The notes under the pieces: generated by a model
Told to the model about the DNA's origin: nothing
The model's input: only the letters and a program-made list of their open reading frames with translations
Database searches by the model: none
Made by a program: the position numbers and the translations under genes
Part shown: positions 28,356 through 39,360 of the stretch, piece by piece
How positions within the stretch are numbered: position 1 is the stretch's first letter
Layout of the letters: every line of letters begins with the position of its first letter
NCBI GenBank assembly: GCA_020445765.1
Contig: JAGRFY010000044.1
Location: forward strand, 18,740-82,739
Reading direction: 5' to 3'
From: Rhodocyclaceae bacterium
Lineage (GTDB): Bacteria > Pseudomonadota > Gammaproteobacteria > Burkholderiales > Rhodocyclaceae
DNA: 64,000 bases

Positions 28356-29011
28356 ACGCCGCCCCCGAGCCGACCGTCTTCGTCGTCGACGACGACGCCG
28401 GCGTGAGACGCAGCATGCGCATGCTGATGGAAGCCGCGGGTCATCCGGTAGCCTGCTTCGACAGTGCCGAGGCGTTCCTGCACGCCTGGCGCCCCGACTG
28501 GCACGGCTGCCTGGTGCTGGACGTCAGGATGAATGGCATGAGCGGATCGGCCTTGCATGAGATTCTGACGGCTCGTGGCATCCCGCTGCCGGTCATCTAT
28601 CTCACCGCCTACGCCGACGTGCCATGGACCGTGCAGGCGATGCGCCGCGGTGCCGTCGACGTGCTGGTCAAGCCGGCACAAGGACACGTGCTGCTGGCCG
28701 AGGTCGAGCGCATCCTCGCTGACCACTGCAAGTCGCCCCCGTCGACGGCATCCGACGGCATCGCGCTAGACGGCCTGACGCCACGGCAGACCGAGATCAT
28801 CAGGCTGGCAGTGGGGGGGGCCAGCAACAAGGAAATCGCACGCAGGCTCGGCATCAGCCACCGGACCGTGGAGTATCACCGCACGCAGATCCTCAACAAG
28901 ACCGGTGCGGCGTCCTTCCTCCAGATCGCCGCAAGCCTGCCCGGCGCTGCCGAAACCTCGGGCAAGGCGTCAGCGGGCGAATCCGCCGGACCGTCCGATT
29001 GGTCGGTGTGA
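28352..29011 (+). CDS. FixJ-family response regulator
   Basis: The protein has 219 residues. The receiver domain has DDD near residue 13, the phospho-acceptor aspartate in VLDVRMNGMSG and a lysine in VLVKPAQGH. The LuxR-type helix-turn-helix reads LTPRQTEIIRLAVGG followed by LGISHRTVEYHRTQILNKTG. The start is the ATG at 28352, coupled to the kinase stop (ATGA). It is convergent with lon. Confidence 0.92.
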   Translation: MNAAPEPTVFVVDDDAGVRRSMRMLMEAAGHPVACFDSAEAFLHAWRPDWHGCLVLDVRMNGMSGSALHEILTARGIPLPVIYLTAYADVPWTVQAMRRGAVDVLVKPAQGHVLLAEVERILADHCKSPPSTASDGIALDGLTPRQTEIIRLAVGGASNKEIARRLGISHRTVEYHRTQILNKTGAASFLQIAASLPGAAETSGKASAGESAGPSDWSV

Positions 29012-29065
29012 AGGCCGGCCCATGGCGAACCGGCAAGTCGGACCGCTTTCTGCCAGCCGCAGACA

Positions 29066-31477
29066 TCACGCGGGCGATGGCCCCTCGAGGGCCTCGCGCA
29101 GCGCATCGTCCACGGTCTCGAGCCACTCGAAGTGCAGGCTTTGTCGGGCGTCCGTCGGTATCTCGTCGAGGTCCTTGCGGTTGCGCGCGGGCAGCATCAC
29201 CGTGGCGATGCCGGCGCGCAACGCGGCCAGCACCTTCTCCTTGATGCCGCCGACCGGCAGCACCAGCCCCCGCAGGCTGATCTCGCCGGTCATCGCGCGA
29301 TCGGCGCGCACCGGCCGGCCGGTGACCAGGGAGGCCAGCGCGATGAACATCGCCACCCCGGCGCTCGGGCCGTCCTTGGGAATCGCGCCGGCCGGCACGT
29401 GCACATGGATGTCGTGCGTCTCGAACAGATCCGGCGCCAGGCCGAGGCGCGATGCCTGTGCCTTGACCAGCGTCAGTGCGGCCTGGACGCTCTCCTTCAT
29501 GACGTCGCCCAGCTGGCCGGTCTGGATCAGCCTGCCCCTGCCCGGTACCAGGCTCGCCTCGATGAACAGGATGTCGCCTCCGGCCGGCGTCCACGCCAGC
29601 CCGGTCGCCACACCGGCCTGGCTGGTGCGCAGCGCGACCTCGTTCTCGAAGCGCGCCGGACCGAGGATCGCGGCGAGATCGCAGGCCGCGACACGAACCG
29701 GGATCGCGGCGCCTTCCGCGATGCGCACGGCGCTGTGGCGCAATACGTTGCCGAGCTCCCGTTCCAGGTTGCGCACCCCGGCTTCGCGGGTGTAGTCGGC
29801 AATGATCGCGTGGATCGCCTCGTCCGCGATCTCGCACTGGGATGCCGCCAGTCCGTTGGCCTCGAGCTGGCGCGCGAGCAGGAAGCGCCGCGCGATCTGC
29901 GCCTTCTCGTCCTCGGTGTAGCCCGGCAGCGCGATCACCTCCATGCGGTCGCGCAAAGGTCCGGGAATCGTATCGAGGACATTGGCGGTGCCGACGAACA
30001 TCACTGCCGACAGGTCGAAGGGCACGCCCAGGTAGTTGTCGCGAAAGCTTGCGTTCTGCTCCGGATCGAGCACTTCCAGCAACGCCGCCGCGGGATCGCC
30101 CTGGATACCCGCACCGAGCTTGTCGAGTTCGTCGAGCATCATCACGCAGTTGCGCGCACCGGCCTTCCGCAACGCCTGGACGATGTTGCCCGGGAGCGCA
30201 CCGACATAGGTGCGCCGGTGGCCGCGGATCTCGGCTTCGTCGTGCACGCCGCCCAGGCTCACCCGGGCAAACTTGCGTGCGGTGGCGCGCGCGATGCTTT
30301 GACCCAATGACGTCTTGCCGACCCCGGGGGGGCCGACAAAGCACAGGATCGGGCTGCGTGCATGCGGGTTGAGCTTGTGCACCGCCAGATGCTCCAGAAT
30401 GCGCCGCTTGACCTTGCCGAGCCCGCAATGGTCCTGATCGAGGATGCGGCGCGCCTCGGCAATGTCGATGCGGTCTTCCGTGAACACCGACCAGGGCAGC
30501 TCGGTGAGCCATTCGATGTAGGTCCTCAACATCGCGTATTCGGCAGCACCCTCTCCCATGCGCGCCAGCCGCTTGAGTTCCTTGCGCGCGAGCCGGTCGG
30601 CCTCCTCGCTCATCGCCGCCTTGTCGATGGCGTCGGCCAGCTCCTCGATGCCAGCCGCGTCCTCGCCGGTCTCGCCCAGTTCCTGCTGGATGGTCCTCAG
30701 TTGTTCGCGCAGCAGGAACTCGCGCTGCTTCTCGTCGATGCGACCCCGGGTCTGCTGGTCGATCTTGTGCGACAGGCGCATCACTTCGAGGCGCTCGCCA
30801 AGGATCACCAGGAGGCGATCCATACGATCGCGCAGCTCGATTGCCTCCAGCAGCGCCTGCTTGTCGTCGCTCTTGAGGTCCAGCACGGCCGCCAGGAAGT
30901 CGGTCAGCGGCGCCCCCTCGTCAATGCCCGCAATGGTGCTGGCCAGTTCTGCAGACGCACCGGGCAGCAGTTCCAGCAATTCGCCGGCCCGCGTCTTCAG
31001 GTGCGCCAGGCGCGCCTCGATCTCGGCGTCGTCGGACGACTGCTCGCCGAGCCGTTCGACCTGCGCCACGAGATAGGGGTGACCCGTCAGGTAATCCTTG
31101 ATGCGCACGCGCTGCACGCCCTGGCAGACGACATGATGGGTGCCGTCCGGGGCGGTGACGTAGCGGACGATGCGCGCAGCAGTACCCACGCGGTGAAGCT
31201 TGTGCGCGTCGGGATCGTCGTCGGCGGGATCCCTTTGCATCACCACGGCGATCTGCAGTTCGTGGCGCACGGCCTCCTGGGCCGCAAGCAGCGAGGTCGG
31301 CCGGCCTATCGCGATCGGGGCGACGAAGCCGGGGAACAGCACCAGATCGCGCACCGGCAGAACGATCAGCGCGTCGGCAGGAACCTCGGATATCGCCGAA
31401 TCCGGCTGCTGCGGTGCCGCAGCCGCCTGCGCCGGGCTACCGTCGGCGCTGCGGGTCGGATCATCGGTATCGATCAC
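29066..31477 (-). CDS. lon: ATP-dependent Lon protease
   Basis: Lon degrades misfolded and regulatory proteins. The protein has 803 residues: an N-terminal LON substrate domain (VLPVRDLVLFPGFVAPIAIGR), an AAA+ module with Walker A GPPGVGKTS, and the protease domain. The catalytic serine is in KDGPSAG and the catalytic lysine in GIKEKVLAALRAG. The start is a GTG at 31477 that overlaps the upstream hsp20 stop (GTGA). Since Lon is often duplicated in stress islands, this may be an accessory copy besides a housekeeping lon elsewhere. Confidence 0.94.
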   Translation of the reverse strand: MIDTDDPTRSADGSPAQAAAAPQQPDSAISEVPADALIVLPVRDLVLFPGFVAPIAIGRPTSLLAAQEAVRHELQIAVVMQRDPADDDPDAHKLHRVGTAARIVRYVTAPDGTHHVVCQGVQRVRIKDYLTGHPYLVAQVERLGEQSSDDAEIEARLAHLKTRAGELLELLPGASAELASTIAGIDEGAPLTDFLAAVLDLKSDDKQALLEAIELRDRMDRLLVILGERLEVMRLSHKIDQQTRGRIDEKQREFLLREQLRTIQQELGETGEDAAGIEELADAIDKAAMSEEADRLARKELKRLARMGEGAAEYAMLRTYIEWLTELPWSVFTEDRIDIAEARRILDQDHCGLGKVKRRILEHLAVHKLNPHARSPILCFVGPPGVGKTSLGQSIARATARKFARVSLGGVHDEAEIRGHRRTYVGALPGNIVQALRKAGARNCVMMLDELDKLGAGIQGDPAAALLEVLDPEQNASFRDNYLGVPFDLSAVMFVGTANVLDTIPGPLRDRMEVIALPGYTEDEKAQIARRFLLARQLEANGLAASQCEIADEAIHAIIADYTREAGVRNLERELGNVLRHSAVRIAEGAAIPVRVAACDLAAILGPARFENEVALRTSQAGVATGLAWTPAGGDILFIEASLVPGRGRLIQTGQLGDVMKESVQAALTLVKAQASRLGLAPDLFETHDIHVHVPAGAIPKDGPSAGVAMFIALASLVTGRPVRADRAMTGEISLRGLVLPVGGIKEKVLAALRAGIATVMLPARNRKDLDEIPTDARQSLHFEWLETVDDALREALEGPSPA

Positions 31478-31887
31478 GGCGCCGCTCCTTCCGACCGCCT
31501 CAGATTCAGGACCAGACAGCCGTTTCCAATGCTCCGGCGGACCAGTTCGAAGGTACCGGGCAGCACGATGCGACGCTCGAAAAGCCCATACGGCATTTCC
31601 ATCTGGCGTATCCGCGCCTGCCGGCAGGCCTCGGGCAAACGGCGCTCACCGCGCACCAGCAATCCGTCCGCATCGATCACCACCTCGACCTGCGCGGGCG
31701 GCACGTCCGGCAACGCCACCACCACCAGCAGCGCGTCGCCCTGCTCGAAGACATCCACTGGTGGTACCCAGACCGGGGCACCGCTGCGCAGCTGCAGCCG
31801 GAAGAACTGGCGCTGGAGGCGTTCGGCGCGGTCGAACAGATCCAGCGCCTCACCCCAGACCCAGGAGTCTGGATCCCAACTCGGCAT
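31474..31887 (-). CDS. Hsp20 / alpha-crystallin small heat-shock protein
   Basis: The protein has 137 residues. The alpha-crystallin core shows WVPPVDVFEQGDALLVVVALPDVPPAQVEV and LLVRGERRL, followed by YGLFERRIVLPG. The family holds unfolded proteins for refolding or degradation. It is coupled to lon by a 4-bp overlap, so substrate holding and proteolysis are co-expressed. The ATG at 31887 is preferred to a GTG one codon earlier. Confidence 0.88.
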   Translation of the reverse strand: MPSWDPDSWVWGEALDLFDRAERLQRQFFRLQLRSGAPVWVPPVDVFEQGDALLVVVALPDVPPAQVEVVIDADGLLVRGERRLPEACRQARIRQMEMPYGLFERRIVLPGTFELVRRSIGNGCLVLNLRRSEGAAP

Positions 31888-32233
31888 CACCTATCCCACC
31901 ACGCTCTGCCTGCCCGGTTCTGCTTGCCCATCGGCGCTCGACGTGTGCCCACCGATTCCGGAAGCCGGCGCGGCCACGGACACCTGCGGCCCGGCGCGCG
32001 GCAGCGAGACAACGTCGCAAGCGCCTGCCCTCGGTGAGCCGGCAATTGCGGCGGCGATCTTCGGATGCTTCCCGGCACGCCAACTCCGCTTTCTTCGCGC
32101 CAACGACGCGTGCCGAAGCATCGACGGCGGCCGCTCACCGGCGGCGCCCCCCGGCGGACGCGCGTCGGGCTGGTCGCGCCGCCGCTGCAAGAGATGCCGA
32201 TCGCGAACCGACGCCCCCCGCGACCGGCGTGTC
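31888..32233. other. 346-bp intergenic region
   Basis: It separates the hsp20-lon pair from the repeat-protein gene that reads in the same direction. I find no coding sequence, no clear FNR-like dyad and no obvious heat-shock promoter, so hsp20-lon may be read from upstream. Confidence 0.35.
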
Positions 32234-32896
32234 TCAGCGTCCGCGTCCACCACCGCCACCGCCCATGCCACCGCCCATGCCACCGCCAGGGCCCGCGCCG
32301 CCGCCCATGCCCATGCGATGGCCACCGCCGCGCCCGTCATCCGACATCCCCGGCCTTTGCGGCGGCTCGTCCGGCAGCGTCACGCCTCTTTCCCGCGCGC
32401 GTTCGACCATCTGCGCATGGTGCTCGCTGCGGATCTTCTGGCGTTCCTCCTCGCTCGTTGCCGCCCGCATGCGCTGACGGTAATGCTCACGCTCTTCTTC
32501 CGTCATCAATTGCGAGCCGTAGATGCGGTCACGCGCCCGGGCCTGGGCTTCGTCCCCGATTCGTTCCTGTGTCTCGTGACGTTCCCGGTCCATTTCCCTG
32601 TCGCGCGTTCGGTAGTCGTCGTCGGAGGCCCGATCACGTTCCCGGACCTGGTCCTCGTCCCTGGTCCTCTCTCGCGCCATGTCCCTGTCGCGGACGCCAT
32701 CGCGATCGTCGGATTCGCGGTCTCTCTCGCGAGTCTGCACCTCCTCCCGCATCCGTTCCTGCGCCTCGGTTCGCGCCTGTTCCATGCTTGCGTCGCGCGC
32801 GCGATCCTCCTGGGCCAACGCGGAAGACGCCGTCGCGCAGCTTGCGAGTCCCAGGGCATACAGGACGAAAGTCTTCTTGAACGGCAGGGTTTTCAT
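32234..32896 (-). CDS. secreted acidic-basic repeat protein with Gly/Met tail
   Basis: The protein has 220 residues. A signal peptide (MKTLPFKKTFVLYALGLASC to about ALAQ) is followed by some 100 residues made almost entirely of Arg, Asp and Glu in short irregular repeats such as RDRD, RERD and DREMDRER. A helical segment (LMTEEEREHYRQRMRAATSEEERQKIRSEH) and a glycine-, methionine- and histidine-rich tail (GHRMGMGGGAGPGGGMGGG) follow. The charge pattern suggests a long single alpha-helix outside the cytoplasm. I recognise no named family. It has a GAGGT ribosome site and a strong FNR-like promoter. Confidence 0.75.
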   Translation of the reverse strand: MKTLPFKKTFVLYALGLASCATASSALAQEDRARDASMEQARTEAQERMREEVQTRERDRESDDRDGVRDRDMARERTRDEDQVRERDRASDDDYRTRDREMDRERHETQERIGDEAQARARDRIYGSQLMTEEEREHYRQRMRAATSEEERQKIRSEHHAQMVERARERGVTLPDEPPQRPGMSDDGRGGGHRMGMGGGAGPGGGMGGGMGGGGGGRGR

Positions 32897-32962
32897 GGTG
32901 ACCTCGATTCGTCAGGATCCGAGTGGCCATCCGACGGGTGCCGAAGGGCTGCTCCAGATGCC
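32897..32962. other. leader of the repeat-protein gene
   Basis: A short leader lies between the predicted -10 and the ATG. Nothing else is visible. Confidence 0.3.
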
Positions 32963-33003
32963 AATCTACGGCATGCGATCGGCGCACGAGTGATGGAGAT
33001 CAA
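32963..33003 (-). promoter_or_regulatory. FNR-like dyad with -10 box
   Basis: GTGAT-GGAG-ATCAA (32990-33003, plus-strand text), one of the best matches in the window, is centred 31 bp from TAGATT on the minus strand (32963-32968). It reads into the repeat-protein gene. Confidence 0.55.
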
Positions 33004-33470
33004 GGGTCGGCGAGCGGCTCCCGAAGTCGTCGCCGCCCCGGGGTCCGTCGGGCCGAAGGCCGGCAGGCCGGGGGTGTGGCGGGATTGTCCCCGGCGACTC
33101 CGCGACCGCCTGCAGGCGGCCCTTGCACACCGGCTCGCCGCGACAGCGGGGCTTGTTCGGAAGATAGCCCGGACAGAGGTTTCGCCGGTCAGGCACCGGC
33201 CTCGCAGGCCAGCAGGCGCACGGCAACCGCGATCGGCCGGACACGCACGAATTGCCACCCTTCGGCAGCCCCGGGCTGCAGCAACGCCCGGCCACTCGCA
33301 CCGCCCCGACGATGAATGCATCGGCTCGATCGCCGCGGCGTGCAGGGTACACGCCGCCCGTTCGAATCCATGGAAGGACCCGCAACCCGTGGCGATCGCG
33401 AGTCGCACGAGCGGGAAGACGGTGACGGCATGGGGCGACCGCAGCCGCCCCACTTCAGCAGCGCAGCGAT
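33004..33470. other. 467-bp region without a gene
   Basis: Both strands contain only arginine- and proline-rich open frames without ribosome sites. I see no structural RNA or repeat. Confidence 0.4.
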
Positions 33471-33911
33471 TCAGGCGATCTTCACTTCCCGCGCATTCGA
33501 TTTCGACTCGCCGGTCTTGGGCAGGCGAATGCTCAGCATGCCGTCATTGAACCGGGCCTCGACCTTGCTCCCGTCGACATTGTCCGGCAGCGAGAAACGA
33601 CGCGAAAAGCTGCCGTACGAACGCTCGATGCGATGGTATTGCTTCCCCTTCTCTTCCTTCTCACGCCGGCGCTCGCCACGCAGCGTGAGCAAACCGTTAT
33701 CGACGGTGACGTGTACGTCTTCCCTTCGGACCTCGGGCAACTCGGCCTTGACCTCGAACTCCGTTTCGTTCTCTGCGATATCGACCCTGGGCGACCAGTC
33801 CTCCGGCGCGACGACCTCGCTCGACCCCAGCCGCAGCGGCCCGAACGAGCGCGTCAGCCGGTCGAACATTTCCTCCATTTCACGCATTGGCTCCCATTTC
33901 ATCAATGCCAT
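33471..33911 (-). CDS. Hsp20 small heat-shock protein (second)
   Basis: The protein has 146 residues. It opens MALMKWEPMREMEEMFDRL, typical of bacterial class A Hsp20, and the crystallin core reads WSPRVDIAENETEFEVKAELPEVRREDVHVTV, GLLTLRGERR and SYGSFSRRFSLPDNVD. It is more canonical than the copy next to lon. The start at 33911 has GGAG upstream. A palindromic FNR-like dyad (34049-34062) lies upstream. Confidence 0.92.
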   Translation of the reverse strand: MALMKWEPMREMEEMFDRLTRSFGPLRLGSSEVVAPEDWSPRVDIAENETEFEVKAELPEVRREDVHVTVDNGLLTLRGERRREKEEKGKQYHRIERSYGSFSRRFSLPDNVDGSKVEARFNDGMLSIRLPKTGESKSNAREVKIA

Positions 33912-34002
33912 GACGTATCTCCAGTGCGGGGAACTCGAGTCGGGCGGCCACAGCGCCCCGCATTGATCGTTCTGTGCCTCCCGGGCCATCGGCCTCGCAC
34001 CT

Positions 34003-34062
34003 ATCGTAGTCATGCGGCGGGATCGGAAAAGCACAACTAGGATGACCCTTGACGATCGTCAC
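34003..34062 (-). promoter_or_regulatory. palindromic FNR-like dyad upstream of hsp20
   Basis: TTGAC-GATC-GTCAC (34049-34062) contains the perfect palindrome TGACGATCGTCA. The nearest plausible -10 on the minus strand is TACGAT (34003-34008), about 50 bp away. That would fit a class I position (near -61.5) rather than the class II spacing seen elsewhere. Confidence 0.4.
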
Positions 34063-34080
34063 TCGGCATGCGGCAAGCTC

Positions 34081-34608
34081 TCACAGGGCACGCACGACGC
34101 GCACGGTCTCGCGGTCGTCGGGATCGTGGTGCACGCTGAAGCCGAGCTGGCGCGCGAACTTGAGCATCTTGACATTGACCGCCAGAACCGAACCTTCCAT
34201 GGTGGTGAGACCCCGCTCGCGGGCAATGACCATCAGCTCGAACATCATCAGGCCAGCGACGCCGGTACCCTGCCAGGCATCGTCGACCGCGATTGCGAAC
34301 TCGCAACCGCGACCGTCCGGGCCGACGACGTAGCGCACCACGCCGACCTCCACCTCGTGTCCATCGCGCACGACCGTTGCCACCAGGGCCATATGCCGGT
34401 CGTAGTCCGGTTCGGTCAGGTAACGCAGCTTGGCCGGCGGCAATTCCTTCAACGTCGCCATGAAGCGTGCATATCGCGACTCTTTCGACAGGTGCCGGAC
34501 GAAATCCTGTTCCATCGCGGCGTCGTCCGGGCGGATCGGCCGAATGGTCACCTGGCTGCCATCGAACAGGTAGTGGTTGTGCACCAGCGCCTCGGGATAG
34601 TCGGCCAT
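34081..34608 (-). CDS. GNAT-family N-acetyltransferase
   Basis: The protein has 175 residues. GNAT features are VTIRPIRPDDAAMEQDFVRHLSKESRYARFM at the start, EFAIAVDDAWQGTGVAGLMM with the acetyl-CoA pyrophosphate loop, and NVKMLKFARQLGF near the end. The sequence resembles the GNAT domain fused to Pat-type protein acetyltransferases, though here it stands alone. The ATG at 34608 has GGGGTGA upstream; a GTG at 34617 overlapping the acyl carrier protein stop is possible. It is the last gene of a small-ORF/ACP/GNAT operon. Confidence 0.82.
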   Translation of the reverse strand: MADYPEALVHNHYLFDGSQVTIRPIRPDDAAMEQDFVRHLSKESRYARFMATLKELPPAKLRYLTEPDYDRHMALVATVVRDGHEVEVGVVRYVVGPDGRGCEFAIAVDDAWQGTGVAGLMMFELMVIARERGLTTMEGSVLAVNVKMLKFARQLGFSVHHDPDDRETVRVVRAL

Positions 34609-34613
34609 CGGGC

Positions 34614-34874
34614 TCACCCCGCCGATTGGCCGCGCAGCCGCTCGGCCAGATAGTCGATGATCCCGGCAAGCGTCCCCAGCCTGCGGTAGTCGCGTTCCGG
34701 GATGTCCAGCCCGAGGCGCTCGTGCAGGCGGGCAATGACGTTGAGCCAGTCCATCGAGTCGAGGTCGATCAGGCGCCGCAACACCGCGTCATCGTCGATC
34801 GACTCGAAGTCGGTCTCAGGCGCAATGCGACCCAGCGTTTCGAGCACCGCGTCACGGATCTGCTCGCGATTCAT
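34614..34874 (-). CDS. acyl carrier protein-like protein (first of two)
   Basis: The protein has 86 residues. The phosphopantetheine site is S40 in DLDSMDWLN. It is clearly a paralogue of the ACP at 55065: both read RIAP near 17-20, have the serine at 40, then LH.R.G..IP..DY.RL. The family is not the housekeeping AcpP, whose site reads DSLD. The ATG overlaps the stop of a small upstream ORF, and the GNAT gene follows immediately, suggesting an acyl-ACP-linked acetyl transfer step (inference). Confidence 0.85.
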   Translation of the reverse strand: MNREQIRDAVLETLGRIAPETDFESIDDDAVLRRLIDLDSMDWLNVIARLHERLGLDIPERDYRRLGTLAGIIDYLAERLRGQSAG

Positions 34875-35107
34875 CGTCGGCTCCGGCGTGATCCGGCGGT
34901 CGAGCGTTCGCCACCGGGCGTGCGCTTCGTGGCCGCATGGCGGTCGAGCACCATTGAACGCCGATTGCGAATGGGCAAGATCCGGCGTCGCCAGTGTCCA
35001 CCGCGGGACACCGGCCCTACCCCGACGCACAGCACCTCGAGCCCGGCCGCCCCCGCGCCCTCTGGCATCGCGCCGACCACCGCCTCGCTGGCCATCAACT
35101 GATGCAT
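34871..35107 (-). CDS. possible small basic protein upstream of the ACP gene
   Basis: The predicted protein has 78 residues and no recognised family. The first half is neutral and hydrophobic (MHQLMASEAVVGAMPEG, then LEVLCVGVGP); the second half is very basic and ends KRTPGGERSTAGSRRSRR. Three points support it: GAGGA 6 bp before the ATG, a 4-bp overlap of its TGA with the ACP start, and an FNR-like promoter whose predicted transcript starts about 20 nt before the ATG. Composition is only moderately convincing, so it could be just a leader. Confidence 0.45.
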   Translation of the reverse strand: MHQLMASEAVVGAMPEGAGAAGLEVLCVGVGPVSRGGHWRRRILPIRNRRSMVLDRHAATKRTPGGERSTAGSRRSRR

Positions 35108-35134
35108 CGCAGTTCCTCGCATGGCGCTTGCGCC

Positions 35135-35175
35135 ATTTTGATTTGCGACCTGATCGGCGCTGTGACATCGCTCAA
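35135..35175 (-). promoter_or_regulatory. FNR-like dyad with -10 box
   Basis: GTGAC-ATCG-CTCAA (35162-35175, plus-strand text) is centred 31 bp from CAAAAT on the minus strand (35135-35140). It would drive the small-ORF/ACP/GNAT operon. Confidence 0.5.
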
Positions 35176-35274
35176 GGGATGCTCGCACCGCCGATGGAAT
35201 CCGGCCGGGGGACGCTGGCATGGTCCGCTCGAGTACCCGTGCAGCAAGTACGCGCGCCGCACGCAGGACGATGC

Positions 35275-37947
<2,673 letters not shown>

Positions 37948-38146
37948 CGCCAGCTCCTCTCGTCCCGCACGCGCAGACGCAGACCGCGCCCCACCATCGT
38001 AGTGGATCTCGATGGCCGGGCGGCCCGAAGTCGACGGCGAGGTAGATCGGCCCGGCCATCGCCCCCGACGATCATTGTGCGATCATGACACCGTCTATGC
38101 ACCACGCCCCTCCCCGGAAGCACCGCCGGCGCATCGAATCGCTGCT
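37948..38146. other. promoter region of the second ATPase
   Basis: A direct repeat CGATCAT-N4-CGATCAT lies near 38070-38087. No clear gene is seen. Confidence 0.3.
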
Positions 38147-38341
38147 GGCCGTGGTCTGGCTGGCGCCCGTGCGCGCCTGGCGGCCACGGGCGAGCTCGCC
38201 GCGTTTGCCGGCGACGCAATGTCGGGTCGCTTCGACACCGAATTGGCGGCGGCAATGACCCGATTGCAGGCGCGCCACTTGCCTGACGCACGCAATGTGC
38301 CTGTCGAACGACGCATCGCCCCGATCCGCATCAGTCTGGAA
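38147..38341 (+). pseudogene. remnant of a YcbB-type L,D-transpeptidase
   Basis: About 65 codons read GARARLAATGELAAFAGDA, GRFDTELAAAMTRLQARHL and NVPVERRIAPIRISLE. This is the peptidoglycan-binding and linker region of YcbB/LdtD proteins, where a helix ending in KRFQxRHG is followed by GxxTLxALNVPxExRIxxIRxNLER. The stretch between the repeat and NVPVE is missing, and the catalytic domain is absent downstream. There is no start or ribosome site. It is a decayed fragment, recognised by motif only. Confidence 0.5.
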
Positions 38342-38595
38342 TGCCCGCGCTCGGTCAGCCACGATCGGGTATGCGACGACCTACTGCTCGACATCGTCGG
38401 CTCCAAAGCGAACCACTACTTGGTCAGGCCTTATTCGCTGGGCTTCAGGCCGGTGTCGCGCCTGATGCGGCGCAGCGCGATGCCTTGGCTCGTGGATCCG
38501 GAGAACTCGCCCAGGGTGGCACCCCGGCTCTCGCGCGCCACGGCCCGCAGGTCCACCGGCAGGCCACAGCGCAGCGCCACCCCGGCGCGCATCGC
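38342..38595. other. non-coding tail after the transpeptidase remnant
   Basis: No convincing gene is visible; part may be further decayed remnant sequence. Confidence 0.3.
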
Positions 38596-39261
38596 TCAGC
38601 GCCGGTCGGATGTCGGCGGAGCCTTGGCCGTCGACAGCGATGCACCCAGCAGCCGCAGCACCTCCGCATCCTCGACCTGTTCGAAGTCCGCATAGAAGGC
38701 CCCGATTGCGCCCATCCAGGCCGGTTCGAGAAGACAGGCCACCTGATCGCAATGCCTGGCGATCAGGGCCAGCGTATCGGGCGGCGCCACCGGTACCGCG
38801 ACGATGAGTTCGACTGGTGCCTGCGCCTTGAGGACGTGCAGCGCAGCCAGCATCGTGGCGCCGGTGGCGATCCCGTCGTCGGCGAGAATCACGCTTCGCC
38901 CAGTCACCGGCGCACGTGGGCGGAGCGCACGGAACGCATGCCGGCGGCGCGCGATCTCCACTGCCTGGCGCGCCTGTTCCTCGGCAAGATAGGCGTCGGA
39001 AAAACCCGGCACCTCGCGGGCGAACTCGGTCAGATAGACATCGCCATCTTCGCCCAGCGCGCCGATCGCCAGTTCCGGCTCGTAAGGCGCCCGCAGCTTC
39101 CGCACCAGGACCACGTCGAGTTCCGCTCCGAGCCGCTCCGCCAGAACGGCGGCCACGACGACGCCACCGCGCGGAATGCCGAGCACCAGCGGATTCTTGA
39201 GCGCGCTTCCCGGGATCAGCGCGGCGAGCTGCGTGGCAGCATCCTTGCGGTCATGGAACAT
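38596..39261 (-). CDS. phosphoribosyltransferase-domain protein
   Basis: The protein has 221 residues. The PRPP-binding loop reads VILADDGIATGATM, and the N-terminal part has NPLVLGIPRGGVVVAAVLAERLGAELDVVLVRKL, the pattern of stand-alone PRTases often found in stress islands near Hsp20 and USP genes. The base substrate cannot be named. The ATG at 39261 is preferred; a longer reading has no ribosome site. An FNR-like promoter lies upstream. Confidence 0.85.
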   Translation of the reverse strand: MFHDRKDAATQLAALIPGSALKNPLVLGIPRGGVVVAAVLAERLGAELDVVLVRKLRAPYEPELAIGALGEDGDVYLTEFAREVPGFSDAYLAEEQARQAVEIARRRHAFRALRPRAPVTGRSVILADDGIATGATMLAALHVLKAQAPVELIVAVPVAPPDTLALIARHCDQVACLLEPAWMGAIGAFYADFEQVEDAEVLRLLGASLSTAKAPPTSDRR

Positions 39262-39318
39262 TCCGTGCCTCTTCTGGCGGCAGCAATGCCGGGGCACGAC
39301 GGCGCCCCATTTCCGGCC
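39262..39318. other. leader of the phosphoribosyltransferase gene
   Basis: A short untranslated leader lies between the predicted -10 and the ATG. Confidence 0.3.
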
Positions 39319-39360
39319 ATCCTATCCGACCGAGCGCGGCCCGATCGCGACATCCGTCAA
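39319..39360 (-). promoter_or_regulatory. FNR-like dyad with -10 box
   Basis: GCGAC-ATCC-GTCAA (39347-39360, plus-strand text) is centred 32 bp from TAGGAT on the minus strand (39319-39324). It reads into the phosphoribosyltransferase gene. Confidence 0.45.

Noticed and set aside
30362-33550. A 1062-codon open frame on the plus strand
   Set aside because: It is antisense to lon, hsp20 and the repeat-protein gene; long open antisense frames are expected at this GC content, and its product is Arg/Pro/Ala-rich without domains.
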